Below are positions 17,316 through 26,818 of a stretch of DNA of 64,000 nucleotides, one piece after another. Both the position numbers and the translations under genes were made by a program. The notes beneath the pieces were generated by a model. The model saw only the letters and a program-made list of their open reading frames with translations. It did no database searches and was not told the DNA's origin. This DNA is from HGM04593 sp045533955 (GTDB lineage: Bacteria > Bacteroidota > Bacteroidia > Bacteroidales > Bacteroidaceae): NCBI GenBank assembly GCA_045533955.1, contig JAZSIU010000101.1, forward strand, positions 26,394-90,393, written 5' to 3'. How positions within the stretch are numbered: the first letter of the stretch is position 1; every line of letters starts with the position of its first letter.

Positions 17316-18854
17316 ATGTCTATCACATCACTAATCATCAGCATCGTCGTTGGAATAATAATCGGCGGCGGACTATACCTGATAAGCCATTTTGCGCTAA
17401 AATCCAAGCGCGAGCGCATTATCGAAGAGGCCAACAAAGAGGCCGAGGTAATAAAGAAGAATAAACTGCTCGAAGTAAAAGAGAAATTTCTAAACAAAAA
17501 AGCCGAGCTCGAGAAAGAAATCTCGCAGCGCAACCACAAGTTGCAGCAGGCCGAGAATCACATCAAGCAGCGCGAGATACAGCTGAACCAGCGCAACGAA
17601 GATATTCAGCGTCGCAAAAGCGAGCTCGACTCATTCAAAGAAAACATCGAAGCGCAGAAAGCAGTAATCGAACGCAAGCAAGAAGAGCTCGACAAACTGC
17701 ACCAACAAGAGCGCGAGAAGCTCGAAACCATCAGCGGTCTATCGGCCGACGAAGCACGTGAACGTCTCGTCGAGTCGCTTAAAGAAGAGGCGAAAGCACA
17801 AGCCGACTCATACATCAACTACATAATTGACGACGCCAAGCTCACCGCCAACCGCGAAGCAAAGAAAATCGTCATACAAACAATACAGCGCGTCGCCACC
17901 GAAACAGCAATAGAAAACTCGGTAACAGTATTTCACATCGACAACGACGAAATGAAAGGCCGCATCATAGGCCGCGAGGGTCGCAACATACGCGCCCTTG
18001 AGGCAGCCACAGGCGTCGAAATTGTCGTTGACGACACCCCCGAGGCAATTGTCCTGAGCGCCTTCGACCCCGTACGTCGCGAGATTGCCCGCCTTGCACT
18101 GCACCAGCTTGTAGCCGACGGCCGCATACACCCTGCACGCATCGAAGAGGTAGTGGCAAAAGTAAAGAAACAGATTGAAGAGGAGATTATCGAAACAGGT
18201 AAGCGCACCACAATCGACCTAGGAATACACGGAATGCACCCCGAGCTCATCCGCATCATAGGAAAGATGAAATACCGCTCGTCATACGGTCAGAATCTTT
18301 TGCAGCACGCACGCGAGACAGCCAATCTGTGCGCAATAATGGCCGCCGAGCTTGGACTGAACCCCAAGAAAGCCAAACGCGCCGGCCTTCTGCACGACAT
18401 TGGAAAAGTTCCCGACGAAGAGACCGAGCTTCCGCACGCCGAGTATGGTATGAAAATTGCCGAGAAATACAAAGAGAAGCCCGACATCTGCAACGCCATC
18501 GGCGCCCACCACGATGAGGTCGAAATGACCAGCCTCATAGCCCCCATCGTTCAGGTGTGCGACGCAATCTCGGGTGCACGTCCCGGTGCACGTCGAGAAA
18601 TTGTCGAGGCATATATCAAGCGCCTGCACGACCTTGAGCAGCTTGCAATGTCCTATCCCGGCGTAACAAAGACCTACGCAATACAGGCCGGACGCGAGCT
18701 TCGCGTAATTGTCGGTGCCGATAAGATTGACGACAAACAGACCGAGCAGCTATCGGGTGAGATAGCAAAGAAGATTCAAGACGAAATGACCTACCCCGGA
18801 CAGGTAAAAATCACCGTAATACGCGAGACACGTGCCGTAAACTACGCACGATAA
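17316..18854 (+). CDS. rny: Ribonuclease Y
   Basis: The 512-residue protein has the full RNase Y plan. An N-terminal membrane anchor (ISIVVGIIIGGGLYLIS, about residues 7-25) is followed by a long charged coiled coil (about 30-180). The KH domain contains GRIIGREGRNIRALEAATG (from about 211). The HD domain has its catalytic pair in HDIGK (His360-Asp361). It is an endoribonuclease that starts mRNA decay at the membrane. The 17178-17315 spacer is structured, so independent expression from zapA is possible. A bidirectional terminator closes the gene against recQ. Confidence 0.97.
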   Translation: MSITSLIISIVVGIIIGGGLYLISHFALKSKRERIIEEANKEAEVIKKNKLLEVKEKFLNKKAELEKEISQRNHKLQQAENHIKQREIQLNQRNEDIQRRKSELDSFKENIEAQKAVIERKQEELDKLHQQEREKLETISGLSADEARERLVESLKEEAKAQADSYINYIIDDAKLTANREAKKIVIQTIQRVATETAIENSVTVFHIDNDEMKGRIIGREGRNIRALEAATGVEIVVDDTPEAIVLSAFDPVRREIARLALHQLVADGRIHPARIEEVVAKVKKQIEEEIIETGKRTTIDLGIHGMHPELIRIIGKMKYRSSYGQNLLQHARETANLCAIMAAELGLNPKKAKRAGLLHDIGKVPDEETELPHAEYGMKIAEKYKEKPDICNAIGAHHDEVEMTSLIAPIVQVCDAISGARPGARREIVEAYIKRLHDLEQLAMSYPGVTKTYAIQAGRELRVIVGADKIDDKQTEQLSGEIAKKIQDEMTYPGQVKITVIRETRAVNYAR

Positions 18855-18886
18855 AACGACTGCACAAAAAGCACAACAACAGACAA

Positions 18887-18916
18887 ATAGAGCATCGGAC
18901 TTTTCCGATGCTCTAT
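18887..18916. terminator. Bidirectional terminator between rny and recQ
   Basis: The stem ATAGAGCATCGGA (18887-18899) / TCCGATGCTCTAT (18904-18916) is perfect over 13 bp with a 4-nt loop. It overlaps the recQ stop codon at 18913-18915, so recQ translation ends inside the hairpin. Confidence 0.8.
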
Positions 18917-20811
18917 GTATTTATCCTCACTCCCCCATTGACAACGACGATACGTTCCTCATCGCACAGATGCCGCAGCACAGCCACCTGCCTCGCACGC
19001 GGCAGGGCCAGCGCCTCAATCTCAGCCGTAGAGTGCACCCTACCATCGGAAAGCAACGAAAGCAGCAACGAGGAATCCGAAGCGAGCACCCCATCAGAAG
19101 GTTCGTTCCCACGACGCGACAGACAGACGTCGCAATGGCCACAATCGGACGCCTCAACGTCGTTAAAATAGTGCAAAAGATAGCGGCTGCGACACTCTTC
19201 GTCGCTTGTGGCATATTTAAGCATCGCCCCCAGACGCGCCGAGAAAGCCTCGCGTCTCTCATCATAAACCTCGGGAGCAAAACGAAGCTCCTCGCCCAGC
19301 ACACGCTGACGTGTGAATGTTACAATCGGGCATTTCTTCGACGGAGCATACTGTATTATACCCTTCCTCGATAGCGACACAAGAAGTTCGTAAAGACGAT
19401 GCCTTGTTACCCCAAGCAATCGGGCAAGATAGCGCTCGTCGATAAAGACAAAATCGCTGAAAAGCCCGCTGTAATTGCGCAGCAGAGCCGTAATGAGCCT
19501 ATCGAGCTCGTCCGAGAGATTATATATGCGGTAAAGGTCGTCGCGCCCGACAATAAAGCAGAGACGCGACGAATATTCCATCTCCTCGACATACTCAATA
19601 TAGCCCATACGGGTGAGGATGCGCAGCGCGCTGTCCGTGGGTAAAATAGGCAGATGATATTTATGACAAAAATCGGCCAGAGCAAACTCAAAAGTGCAAT
19701 TCAGCCCATCGCCTAAGGCCATCGTATAATAGTAGCACAGATTATCATATACCGTGCGGATAAACTCGGGCAAGGGGTAATTGTCGGCAAGGCGGCGCGA
19801 GACGGTGGCGCTGTCCCGTCGGCTGTACAACACGACAGCATAGGCGCGCAGGCCGTCGCGTCCGGCACGGCCTGCTTCTTGAAAATAGGCCTCTAAGGAA
19901 TTGGGAAGGTCGGTGTGCACAACCAACCTAACGTCGGGCTTGTCGATGCCCATTCCAAAGGCATTTGTGGCAACAATGACACGAGAGAGGCCCGTGCGCC
20001 AACGTTCCTCTTTCTCGTCCTTACTCTCGGGGGCAAGGCCTGCGTGATAATATTCGGCAGTAATTTCGTGGGCGACGAGCCAATCGCACAATTCCTTGCA
20101 TTTTTTACGGTTGGGTACATATATTATAGTCGAACCCTCGATACTGCCGAGTATATGCAGAAGTTCCTGAAACTTATTCTCGGTGCGCCGAACGACATAT
20201 ACAAGATTCTTGCGCTCGAAGCTCATTCTGAAGCAATTCTCGTGCTCGAATCCCAGCTGCTGTTGAATATCGCGCACAACGCCGAGCGTGGCTGTTGCCG
20301 TCAGTGCAAGCACGGGCACTCGGGGAAAGAGCCTGCGCAACTCGGCTATGCGACGATAGGCGGGACGAAAATCGTGTCCCCACTGCGAGATACAGTGGGC
20401 CTCATCGACGGTGATGAGCGAGACGGGCATTTTGCGCACTTTATTTAGGAAAATCTCGGACGAGAGACGCTCGGGCGAGACGTACAGGAATTTATAGTCG
20501 CCAAAGATACAATTTTCGAGCACTTTTATAACCTCGGACGTGCGCATTCCGCTATAAATGGCTGCTGCCTTGATGCTGCGACTGCGCAGATTGGCCACTT
20601 GGTCTTTCATAAGCGCAATCAGGGGAGTTACCACTATGCAGAGCCCCTCGCGGGCTAGCGCCGGCACCTGAAAGGCTATGCTCTTGCCGCCACCCGTAGG
20701 CATAAGGCCTAGCGTGTCGCGCCCGGCCTCTATACTTTCGATTATCTCGCGCTGTATGCCGCGAAAATCGTCGTATCCCCAATATTGTTTGAGTATCGCT
20801 CTGTATTTCAA
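18913..20811 (-). CDS. recQ: ATP-dependent DNA helicase RecQ
   Basis: The 632-residue superfamily 2 helicase shows Walker A LMPTGGGKS (about 35-43) and DEAHCISQWGHDFRP (about 134-148). Motif VI is seen in AGRAGRDG, and the RecQ zinc-binding cysteines in a CxxCxxC cluster (DCGHCDVC, about residue 560). A winged-helix region follows. I do not see a clear HRDC domain; the C-terminal 70 residues are divergent. Translation appears to start at TTG 20811: there is no in-frame ATG between the upstream stop and motif I. It follows recJ by 30 bp on the same strand, so the two are probably one operon for end resection in RecF-type repair. Confidence 0.95.
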   Translation of the reverse strand: MKYRAILKQYWGYDDFRGIQREIIESIEAGRDTLGLMPTGGGKSIAFQVPALAREGLCIVVTPLIALMKDQVANLRSRSIKAAAIYSGMRTSEVIKVLENCIFGDYKFLYVSPERLSSEIFLNKVRKMPVSLITVDEAHCISQWGHDFRPAYRRIAELRRLFPRVPVLALTATATLGVVRDIQQQLGFEHENCFRMSFERKNLVYVVRRTENKFQELLHILGSIEGSTIIYVPNRKKCKELCDWLVAHEITAEYYHAGLAPESKDEKEERWRTGLSRVIVATNAFGMGIDKPDVRLVVHTDLPNSLEAYFQEAGRAGRDGLRAYAVVLYSRRDSATVSRRLADNYPLPEFIRTVYDNLCYYYTMALGDGLNCTFEFALADFCHKYHLPILPTDSALRILTRMGYIEYVEEMEYSSRLCFIVGRDDLYRIYNLSDELDRLITALLRNYSGLFSDFVFIDERYLARLLGVTRHRLYELLVSLSRKGIIQYAPSKKCPIVTFTRQRVLGEELRFAPEVYDERREAFSARLGAMLKYATSDEECRSRYLLHYFNDVEASDCGHCDVCLSRRGNEPSDGVLASDSSLLLSLLSDGRVHSTAEIEALALPRARQVAVLRHLCDEERIVVVNGGVRINT

Positions 20812-20841
20812 CAGTTGTAATATTTATCGGGAACAATTCCT

Positions 20842-22569
20842 CTATTTGGGGATTTTCTTTGTACGTATGCTCTCTATTTGCAACTGCACTTCGCCGTGCT
20901 TGTAGGTATTATCCTCGAGCGTGTAGCAGATGTCGAACGATTGCTTCGATTTTATGTATTTTGCCTGCTCGCTCTGCCCGAATGCAATGCCGTTTATCAC
21001 GTTGCTCGACTTATTATCGACAAGCTCGAGTTTTATGTGCTCTTGACGGCGTCCGACAACCTTGCTGGTGCCATAATCATAGACATTATGTGTGCAGAAT
21101 ATGGGCTTTGGATTATCGGGGCCGTGCGGGGCGAATTTCTTTAGTTCGTTAAAGAATTTACGTGTTATTTGCTGAAAATCAAGCTCGGCCTCAATCTCTA
21201 TGATGGGGTCGGTCTGTTCGGGGAGAATGTTTCCCGTAACATACTCCTCGAAGCGTCGCGCAAACTCGGCTATATTCTCGACCTTCAGCGAAAAGCCTGC
21301 CGCATAGGTGTGTCCGCCGAAATTCTCGAGCAGACCGCGACAGCTCTCTATGGCCTTATAAACGTCGAATCCTGTTACCGAGCGTGCCGAGCCTGTTGCA
21401 ATGTCTCCTGAGCAGGTAAGCACCACTGCCGGACGGTGATACACCTCGGTTAGGCGTGAGGCTACTATTCCTATTACTCCCCGATGCCAATCGGCGTTGA
21501 AGATTACAATTGCGCGCTTCTCGTCGAAATTATCGAGCCGCTCGACTATGCGGTTGGCCTCTTCGGTCATACTCTTGTCAAGGTCTTTGCGCGTCTCGTT
21601 AAATTCGTTTATCTGCTCGCTCATTGCAAGCGCTGCTCTGAGATTATTTTCGATGAGGAGGTCAACGGCCACTTTTCCTTGCTGTATGCGTCCCGATGCA
21701 TTTATGCGCGGCCCTATTTTGAAGATTATATCGTTCATACTAATCTCCTTGTCGCGTAGGCCGCATACTTGAATAATTGCCTTTAGTCCCGTGCTGGGGG
21801 CGTGGTTAATCTGTTTCAAGCCGTGGTAGGCGAGGATACGATTCTCGCCCATAATGGGCACAAGGTCTGAGGCTATGCTCACCGCCACGAGGTCGAGTAG
21901 CGAGTATAACTGTTCGCCGGGGATGCCGTTGTCCATTGCGAAGGCCTGCATAAATTTAAAGCCTACTCCACAGCCCGACAGATGCTGATAGGGATAGGTA
22001 TTATCGAATCTTTTGGGGTTGAGGATGGCCACCGCGCAGGGTAGCTCATCGTCGGGCACGTGGTGGTCGCACACGATAAAGTCTATGCCTTTGGACTTTG
22101 CGTATGCAATCTCCTCGACGGCTTTTATTCCGCAATCGAGCACAATGACAAGCTTCACTCCGGTAGAGTGAGCATAATCGATACCTCTTTTTGAGATACC
22201 ATAACCATCTTCATTCCTATCTGGAATGTAATAGTCGATGTTCGACGAGAATTGCTGCAGGAATTTATATACAAGCGCCACAGCAGTTGTTCCGTCAACA
22301 TCATAGTCGCCATACACCAGTATGCGTTCTTTGCGCCCAAGCGCCTTATTCAGGCGTCTAACTGCAACGTCCATATCATTCATTAAGAATGGATTATGTA
22401 GGTTGCTAAGTTTGGGGCGAAAGAATTGTCGGGCATCGGCGGCAGTCGTTACACCTCGAGCAACAAGCAGACCGCAAAGAATGGGACTAATGTCCAACTC
22501 TTCCGAGAGCCGCTTAGCTTCCTCTGTCTGTTTGTATGTCGGAGGTTGATACTTCCATTTCTGACCCAT
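20842..22569 (-). CDS. recJ: Single-stranded-DNA-specific exonuclease RecJ
   Basis: The 575-residue DHH-superfamily nuclease shows the motifs in order: YGDYDVDG (about 86-93), a LDCG segment, CDHHVPDD (about 167-174) and the DHHA1 region with GGHTYAAGFSL near residue 415. A C-terminal OB-like domain follows. It degrades single-stranded DNA 5' to 3' with Mg2+ or Mn2+ and works with RecQ in recombination and mismatch repair. The ATG at 22569 is used. The recQ gene follows after 30 bp. Confidence 0.97.
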   Translation of the reverse strand: MGQKWKYQPPTYKQTEEAKRLSEELDISPILCGLLVARGVTTAADARQFFRPKLSNLHNPFLMNDMDVAVRRLNKALGRKERILVYGDYDVDGTTAVALVYKFLQQFSSNIDYYIPDRNEDGYGISKRGIDYAHSTGVKLVIVLDCGIKAVEEIAYAKSKGIDFIVCDHHVPDDELPCAVAILNPKRFDNTYPYQHLSGCGVGFKFMQAFAMDNGIPGEQLYSLLDLVAVSIASDLVPIMGENRILAYHGLKQINHAPSTGLKAIIQVCGLRDKEISMNDIIFKIGPRINASGRIQQGKVAVDLLIENNLRAALAMSEQINEFNETRKDLDKSMTEEANRIVERLDNFDEKRAIVIFNADWHRGVIGIVASRLTEVYHRPAVVLTCSGDIATGSARSVTGFDVYKAIESCRGLLENFGGHTYAAGFSLKVENIAEFARRFEEYVTGNILPEQTDPIIEIEAELDFQQITRKFFNELKKFAPHGPDNPKPIFCTHNVYDYGTSKVVGRRQEHIKLELVDNKSSNVINGIAFGQSEQAKYIKSKQSFDICYTLEDNTYKHGEVQLQIESIRTKKIPK

Positions 22570-22811
22570 TTATATTTATTTTTTTATTTTTTCGCTGCTT
22601 TTGCGGTTATCACCATCGGAGGTGCTCTACTCTCTTTTATATATTCACCAGCTGCACGGCACCAATATAGGCAGGCTATCCGCTTATAAATCATCCAATT
22701 AGGCAATCACCAACTAATTTATCTGACGCTATCGACTTACTCTTCTGCTGACGTAAGGCCACTTTTGCCGTAGGATAATTCTTTTTCAATTTGTAAAGTT
22801 ACAAAAAGCAA

Positions 22812-22856
22812 TAAAAAAAAACAGCCTATTTCCCACTTTTTTTAATAGGAATAGGC
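22812..22856 (-). terminator. Second minus-strand terminator-like hairpin
   Basis: On the minus strand GCCTATT (22856-22850) pairs with AATAGGC (22830-22824) and is followed by nine T residues (complement of 22812-22820, after a short spacer). It sits about 10 bp beyond the first terminator. Confidence 0.55.
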
Positions 22857-22865
22857 CGATTTTAT

Positions 22866-22899
22866 AAAAAATTAAGAGGCACGAGCCTCTTAATTTTTT
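22866..22899 (-). terminator. Terminator of the C1 peptidase gene
   Basis: A perfect 15-bp stem (22866-22880 with 22885-22899) with loop ACGA is flanked by A/T runs. It lies 12 bp past the stop at 22911 and is symmetric, so it could act in both directions. Confidence 0.85.
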
Positions 22900-22910
22900 A
22901 ATTCTTTAAT

Positions 22911-24104
22911 TTATTTCAAGCCGAGCTTCTTGGCAATGTGCTTGGGAAGCGCATCTTTGTGGACTACGATGTTCATTGTTTTGTAGCGCACAAATGCCTT
23001 TGATGCATACCAGATACCGTCAAATTTACCGCTCTTACCCCAAGAGTTCTTAACCATATAATACTCTGTGCCATTCTGGTCTTTGGCAATACCGTAAATC
23101 TGCATACCGTGGTCGTCGGTTGTCTCCCAATTGTCGTATGCAATCTGACGCTCCTCTTGTGTACACCATTTCTCGCTCGAGGGTTTGGGAGTAACTTTCT
23201 TCTCTTCTTCGCTCAGCTTCAACCAGCGTGCCATATCAGAGCCCTGAAGGTCGCCACTCTTTGTATCGGCAGGCATTACGGCTGTACCATTGCGTGTGAA
23301 TCCAGCCTCGCTCACGTCGCTACCCCAAGCAATTGTGTAACCCTCGTTGATTGCGTTGTCGAATACCTCGAGAAGCTCGTCAATGGGAAGGTTGTACGAC
23401 TGTGCCCAACGCCAATTGTCCTGAATTTCAAGAACAAATGAGCTGTAATAAGGATGATGATTGTAAGATGTCAGCGATACATAATCCGAGGCCTTCAGAC
23501 CTGTTGACTCGTAGAATGACTTGGGAGTATATTCCTTGCCGTTGTAGGTGAATTTCTCGGGACGCTCGCCAAGATAAATGTCGTGGATGGCGGCAATTGC
23601 CTTCTTCCAGAGGGGCTGACCATCGGTGTCTACCTGCAAGCTGCGATGCTTACCCTCGGCAATAGCGGCAACAACTGCGTCGCTAACGGCCGACAGCTCG
23701 TTGTGGTTGCTCAGCGTCTCGCCATACATTACACCGGGACGCATCTCGTCCTCGGGAACAAGGCCAAAGTGCTCCATACCATAGATTACGTCGTAGAACG
23801 AACCGCCCTGCGAGAATGATACGTCGCCGTGTGTGCGCACAGCCTTGTCGGCGCGGTCGAGATAAGTGTTGTGTACGATGAACATCTCCGAGAAGTCATA
23901 CTCGCCTTTACCCATACGCAGAAGCTCCGACTCAATGAATGCCAGCGATGAGTAGCACCAGCAGGTACCTGCACGGTTCTGATTTTTGATACTTGTAATG
24001 GGGTTCTCCTTTACTACTGTAAACTGCGGTTCCTCATTGTCGTTCTGTGCAAAGAGGTTAAGGCCTGCAAAAGCGGCCATTGCCAATAGGATTGTTTTCT
24101 TCAT
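22911..24104 (-). CDS. Secreted C1-family cysteine peptidase (aminopeptidase C/bleomycin hydrolase-like)
   Basis: The 397-residue protein starts with a signal peptide (MKKTILLAMAAFAGLNLFAQ) and is therefore periplasmic or secreted, unlike cytosolic PepC. The catalytic Cys lies in NQNRAGTCWCYSSLAFIESE (about residue 48), the His in DDHGMQIYG, and the Asn in VKNSWGKSG. All three papain-family residues are present. It probably trims peptides in the periplasm. It ends at a strong terminator and is separated from recA by 50 bp. The family call is strong; the substrate is unknown. Confidence 0.93.
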   Translation of the reverse strand: MKKTILLAMAAFAGLNLFAQNDNEEPQFTVVKENPITSIKNQNRAGTCWCYSSLAFIESELLRMGKGEYDFSEMFIVHNTYLDRADKAVRTHGDVSFSQGGSFYDVIYGMEHFGLVPEDEMRPGVMYGETLSNHNELSAVSDAVVAAIAEGKHRSLQVDTDGQPLWKKAIAAIHDIYLGERPEKFTYNGKEYTPKSFYESTGLKASDYVSLTSYNHHPYYSSFVLEIQDNWRWAQSYNLPIDELLEVFDNAINEGYTIAWGSDVSEAGFTRNGTAVMPADTKSGDLQGSDMARWLKLSEEEKKVTPKPSSEKWCTQEERQIAYDNWETTDDHGMQIYGIAKDQNGTEYYMVKNSWGKSGKFDGIWYASKAFVRYKTMNIVVHKDALPKHIAKKLGLK

Positions 24105-24154
24105 AGTTTTTTAATTATTGAATGTTTATTGTCTCTTTTTTATGCTCGGGATGG

Positions 24155-25210
24155 TTAATCCTCGTCAATGCCTTCGGGTTCGGGCTCAGGCTCGATGCCT
24201 TTCATTGCTGCGGCAATTTTTGCTTCGAGTTCCTCGGCAAGTTCGGGGTTGTCGGCGATGAGCGATTTTGTACGGTCGCGGCCCTGTGCCAGCTTTGTGT
24301 CGTTGTAGCTGAAGAATGAGCCGCTCTTTTTAATCACGCCGTAGGCTACGCCAAGGTCGACAATCTCGCCCACACGCGAAATTCCCTCGCCGAACATAAT
24401 ATCAAACTCGGCTTTTCGGAAGGGGGGAGCAACCTTGTTCTTTACCACTTTCACGCGCACGGAGTTACCAATGGCATCCTCGCCGTCCTTCAGCTGGCTC
24501 ACACGACGAATGTCGAGGCGTACCGATGCGTAGAATTTCAGTGCGTTACCGCCGGTTGTTGTTTCGGGATTGCCGAACATTACCCCAATCTTCTCGCGCA
24601 GCTGGTTGATGAAGATACAGGTGGTCTTTGTCTTGCTTATGGCAGATGTCAGCTTGCGCAGTGCCTGCGACATAAGACGCGCTTGAAGACCTACCTTATT
24701 ATCGCCCATTTCGCCCTCAATCTCGGCCTTGGGTGTGAGTGCAGCCACCGAGTCAATGACGATTATGTCAATTGCCGATGAGCGTATCAACTGCTCGGCA
24801 ATCTCAAGTGCCTGCTCGCCGCAGTCGGGCTGCGATATTAGCAAATTGTCAATATCGACGCCCAATTTCTGCGCATAGAAACGGTCGAATGCGTGCTCGG
24901 CGTCTATTATCGCTGCAATTCCGCCCATTCGTTGCGCCTCGGCAATGGCGTGTATCGCAAGCGTTGTCTTACCCGATGATTCGGGGCCGTAAATCTCGAT
25001 TATGCGACCGCGCGGATAACCTCCGACGCCCAGCGCTGCATTCAAGCCGACTGAGCCCGAGGGTATTACGTCAACCTCCTCGAAATTGTCGTCGCCCAGC
25101 TTCATTATAGAGCCTTTACCGAAATTTTTCTCTATTTTATCCATTGCAGCCTGCAACGCCTTCAGTTTCTCGGACGCTGCAATGTTCTGCACCTCTTCTT
25201 TTTTTGCCAT
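24155..25210 (-). CDS. recA: Recombinase RecA
   Basis: The 351-residue protein has Walker A GPESSGKTT (residues 75-83), the Walker B region IDIIVIDSVAAL and the L2 segment with FINQLREKIGVMFGNPETTTGGNALKF split across the conserved DNA-binding loops. The C-terminus is acidic (EPEPEPEGIDED). RecA forms nucleoprotein filaments, pairs homologous DNA and in many species triggers the SOS response. I did not find a convincing LexA-type operator upstream. It lies in the same neighbourhood as recJ and recQ but is separated from them by the peptidase gene and its terminators. Confidence 0.99.
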   Translation of the reverse strand: MAKKEEVQNIAASEKLKALQAAMDKIEKNFGKGSIMKLGDDNFEEVDVIPSGSVGLNAALGVGGYPRGRIIEIYGPESSGKTTLAIHAIAEAQRMGGIAAIIDAEHAFDRFYAQKLGVDIDNLLISQPDCGEQALEIAEQLIRSSAIDIIVIDSVAALTPKAEIEGEMGDNKVGLQARLMSQALRKLTSAISKTKTTCIFINQLREKIGVMFGNPETTTGGNALKFYASVRLDIRRVSQLKDGEDAIGNSVRVKVVKNKVAPPFRKAEFDIMFGEGISRVGEIVDLGVAYGVIKKSGSFFSYNDTKLAQGRDRTKSLIADNPELAEELEAKIAAAMKGIEPEPEPEGIDED

Positions 25211-25319
25211 TTAAATTTTCTTATGCTGTTTAATTTGTTTTTATTCTGCAAAAGCTGTGCAACCGCCTATGCCTTATAGGGTGGCGGCTACACCTCTTTT
25301 AATCTATATTCTTTGAGGA

Positions 25320-26513
25320 TTAGAGCTCAAGGTCTTTGTCAAATTCCTCGTGCCAAGGCAGCCCTTGCTTGTTGAGCTGCTCCATAAATGGGTCGGGGTC
25401 GAATTGCTCGACGTTCCACACTCCGGGCTTGCGCCACAGACCTTTGACGAACATCATTGCGCCAATCATCGCAGGCACGCCTGTTGTGTAGCTTACGCCC
25501 TGCATTCCTGTCTCTTTATAAGCCTCTTGATGGCTGCAATTGTTGTAAACGTAGTATGTGCGCTCTTTTCCGTCTTTTACTCCGCGTATGCGACAGCCGA
25601 TTGATGTCTCGCCCTCGTAATTCTCGCCAAGGTCTTGTGGGTTGGGGAGCACGGCCTTAAGGAATTGCAGGGGAACAATCTTCTGGCCATTGTAGTCAAT
25701 CTCGTCGATACGCGCCATTCCTATATTCTGAATTACTCGCAAGTGAGTAAGATACTCTTGTCCAAATGTCATCCAGAAGCGTGCACGCTTGATTGTGGGG
25801 AAATTCTTTGTCAATGATTCGAGCTCCTCGTGGAACAACAGGTACGACTCACGTGCGCCGATATTGGGATAGGTCAGAGGCTTGTGAATCTCCAATGCAC
25901 CCGTCTCAATCCATTTGCCATCCTCGTAGTAGCGTCCCTTTTGAGTAATCTCGCGGATGTTAATCTCGGGGTTGAAATTTGTTGCAAATGCTTTGTGATG
26001 GTTACCGGCGTTGCAATCGACAATGTCAAGATAGTGAATCTCGTCGAAATAGTGCTTGGCAGCGTATGCTGTATAAACACCGCTCACGCCCGGGTCGAAT
26101 CCGCAACCGAGGATGGCTGTAAGGCCGGCTTCCTTGAAACGCTCGTGATAGGCCCACTGCCAGCTGTACTCGAAATGAGCCTCGTCCTTAGGCTCGTAAT
26201 TTGCTGTATCAAGATAGTTTACTCCGCACTGCAAGCAGGCCTCCATAATTGTAAGATCCTGATAAGGCAGAGCAACATTTATAACAATCTCGGGCTTAAA
26301 GCTGCTGAACAAAGCAACAAGCTCCTCGACGCTGTCGGCATCGACCGCAGCTGTCTGAATTGCGGGGTTGCCAATTGCCTTTACTATTGCATCGCACTTT
26401 TTCTTTGTACGGCTTGCAATCATAATCTCGGTAAAGACATCGCTGTTCTGAGCGACCTTAAAAGCGGCCACAGTGCCAACGCCACCTGCGCCAATGATTA
26501 AAACTTTTGCCAT
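25320..26513 (-). CDS. Saccharopine dehydrogenase-family protein, probable carboxynorspermidine dehydrogenase
   Basis: The 397-residue enzyme has an N-terminal NAD(P)-binding Rossmann motif (GAGGVGTVAAFKVAQNSDVF) and the family marks CDAIVKAIGNPAIQ and GFDPGVSGVYTAYAAKHYFDEI. The length and C-terminal sequence (YNNCSHQEAYKETGMQGVSY) fit carboxynorspermidine dehydrogenase-like proteins rather than fungal saccharopine reductase. In Bacteroidota this enzyme makes the carboxy-intermediate of spermidine synthesis, and a separate decarboxylase, not in this window, completes it. It has its own promoter (TTTG-N20-TATCTTCG). Confidence 0.85.
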   Translation of the reverse strand: MAKVLIIGAGGVGTVAAFKVAQNSDVFTEIMIASRTKKKCDAIVKAIGNPAIQTAAVDADSVEELVALFSSFKPEIVINVALPYQDLTIMEACLQCGVNYLDTANYEPKDEAHFEYSWQWAYHERFKEAGLTAILGCGFDPGVSGVYTAYAAKHYFDEIHYLDIVDCNAGNHHKAFATNFNPEINIREITQKGRYYEDGKWIETGALEIHKPLTYPNIGARESYLLFHEELESLTKNFPTIKRARFWMTFGQEYLTHLRVIQNIGMARIDEIDYNGQKIVPLQFLKAVLPNPQDLGENYEGETSIGCRIRGVKDGKERTYYVYNNCSHQEAYKETGMQGVSYTTGVPAMIGAMMFVKGLWRKPGVWNVEQFDPDPFMEQLNKQGLPWHEEFDKDLEL

Positions 26514-26606
26514 TTTCTTTTAAGATATTTAAAAATAACCAAATAAAATTTCAATATTTAATATAATATAATTAGGTGCTTCGACCGCATCATACATTAT
26601 AAGATG

Positions 26607-26638
26607 CGAAGATAGCATAAAAGATGTGTAAAAACAAA
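26607..26638 (-). promoter_or_regulatory. Promoter of the polyamine dehydrogenase gene
   Basis: On the minus strand TTTG (26638-26635) is followed after 20 bp by TATCTTCG (26614-26607). This is the same TTCG -7 variant seen upstream of several other genes in the window. Confidence 0.6.
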
Positions 26639-26702
26639 TTTAAAATGGTTATTTTACACATTTATGAAAAAATCGAGTGGCACGTCAAAAGAGGCGGTTA
26701 TT

Positions 26703-26739
26703 TGTCAGAGACTGACACATTGTCGGCCAAAATGACACA
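26703..26739. promoter_or_regulatory. Palindromic TGTCA/TGACA cluster, candidate activator sites
   Basis: A perfect inverted repeat TGTCAG-AGA-CTGACA (26703-26717) is followed by TGTCG (26721-26725) and TGACACA (26733-26739). The cluster lies 65-100 bp upstream of the putative -24 element of dnaK. That spacing is usual for sigma-54 enhancer-binding proteins; the binding protein is unknown. Confidence 0.4.
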
Positions 26740-26802
26740 CTTAATCCTCTTTTTTGGCCATTTAAGACAAAAATATCACTCACGAAAAGAAAAATTACAC
26801 GT

Positions 26803-26818
26803 TGGCACGGACTTTGTA
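26803..26818 (+). promoter_or_regulatory. Candidate sigma-54 (-24/-12) promoter of dnaK
   Basis: TGGCACG-GACT-TTGTA matches the sigma-54 consensus TGGCACG-N4-TTGCW with exact spacing and one mismatch (T for C in the -12 element). It is 95 bp upstream of the dnaK ATG, and no good TAnnTTTG box is seen in that stretch. Not verified. Confidence 0.5.

Larger units (their letters stand above)
22570..22910. other. Intergenic region with two minus-strand hairpins upstream of recJ
   Basis: These 341 bp hold the terminator of the C1 peptidase gene (22866-22899), a second terminator-like hairpin with a strong T-run (22812-22856) and the presumptive recJ promoter region (22570-22800), in which I see no textbook -7/-33 pair. 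No gene is evident. Confidence 0.5.
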
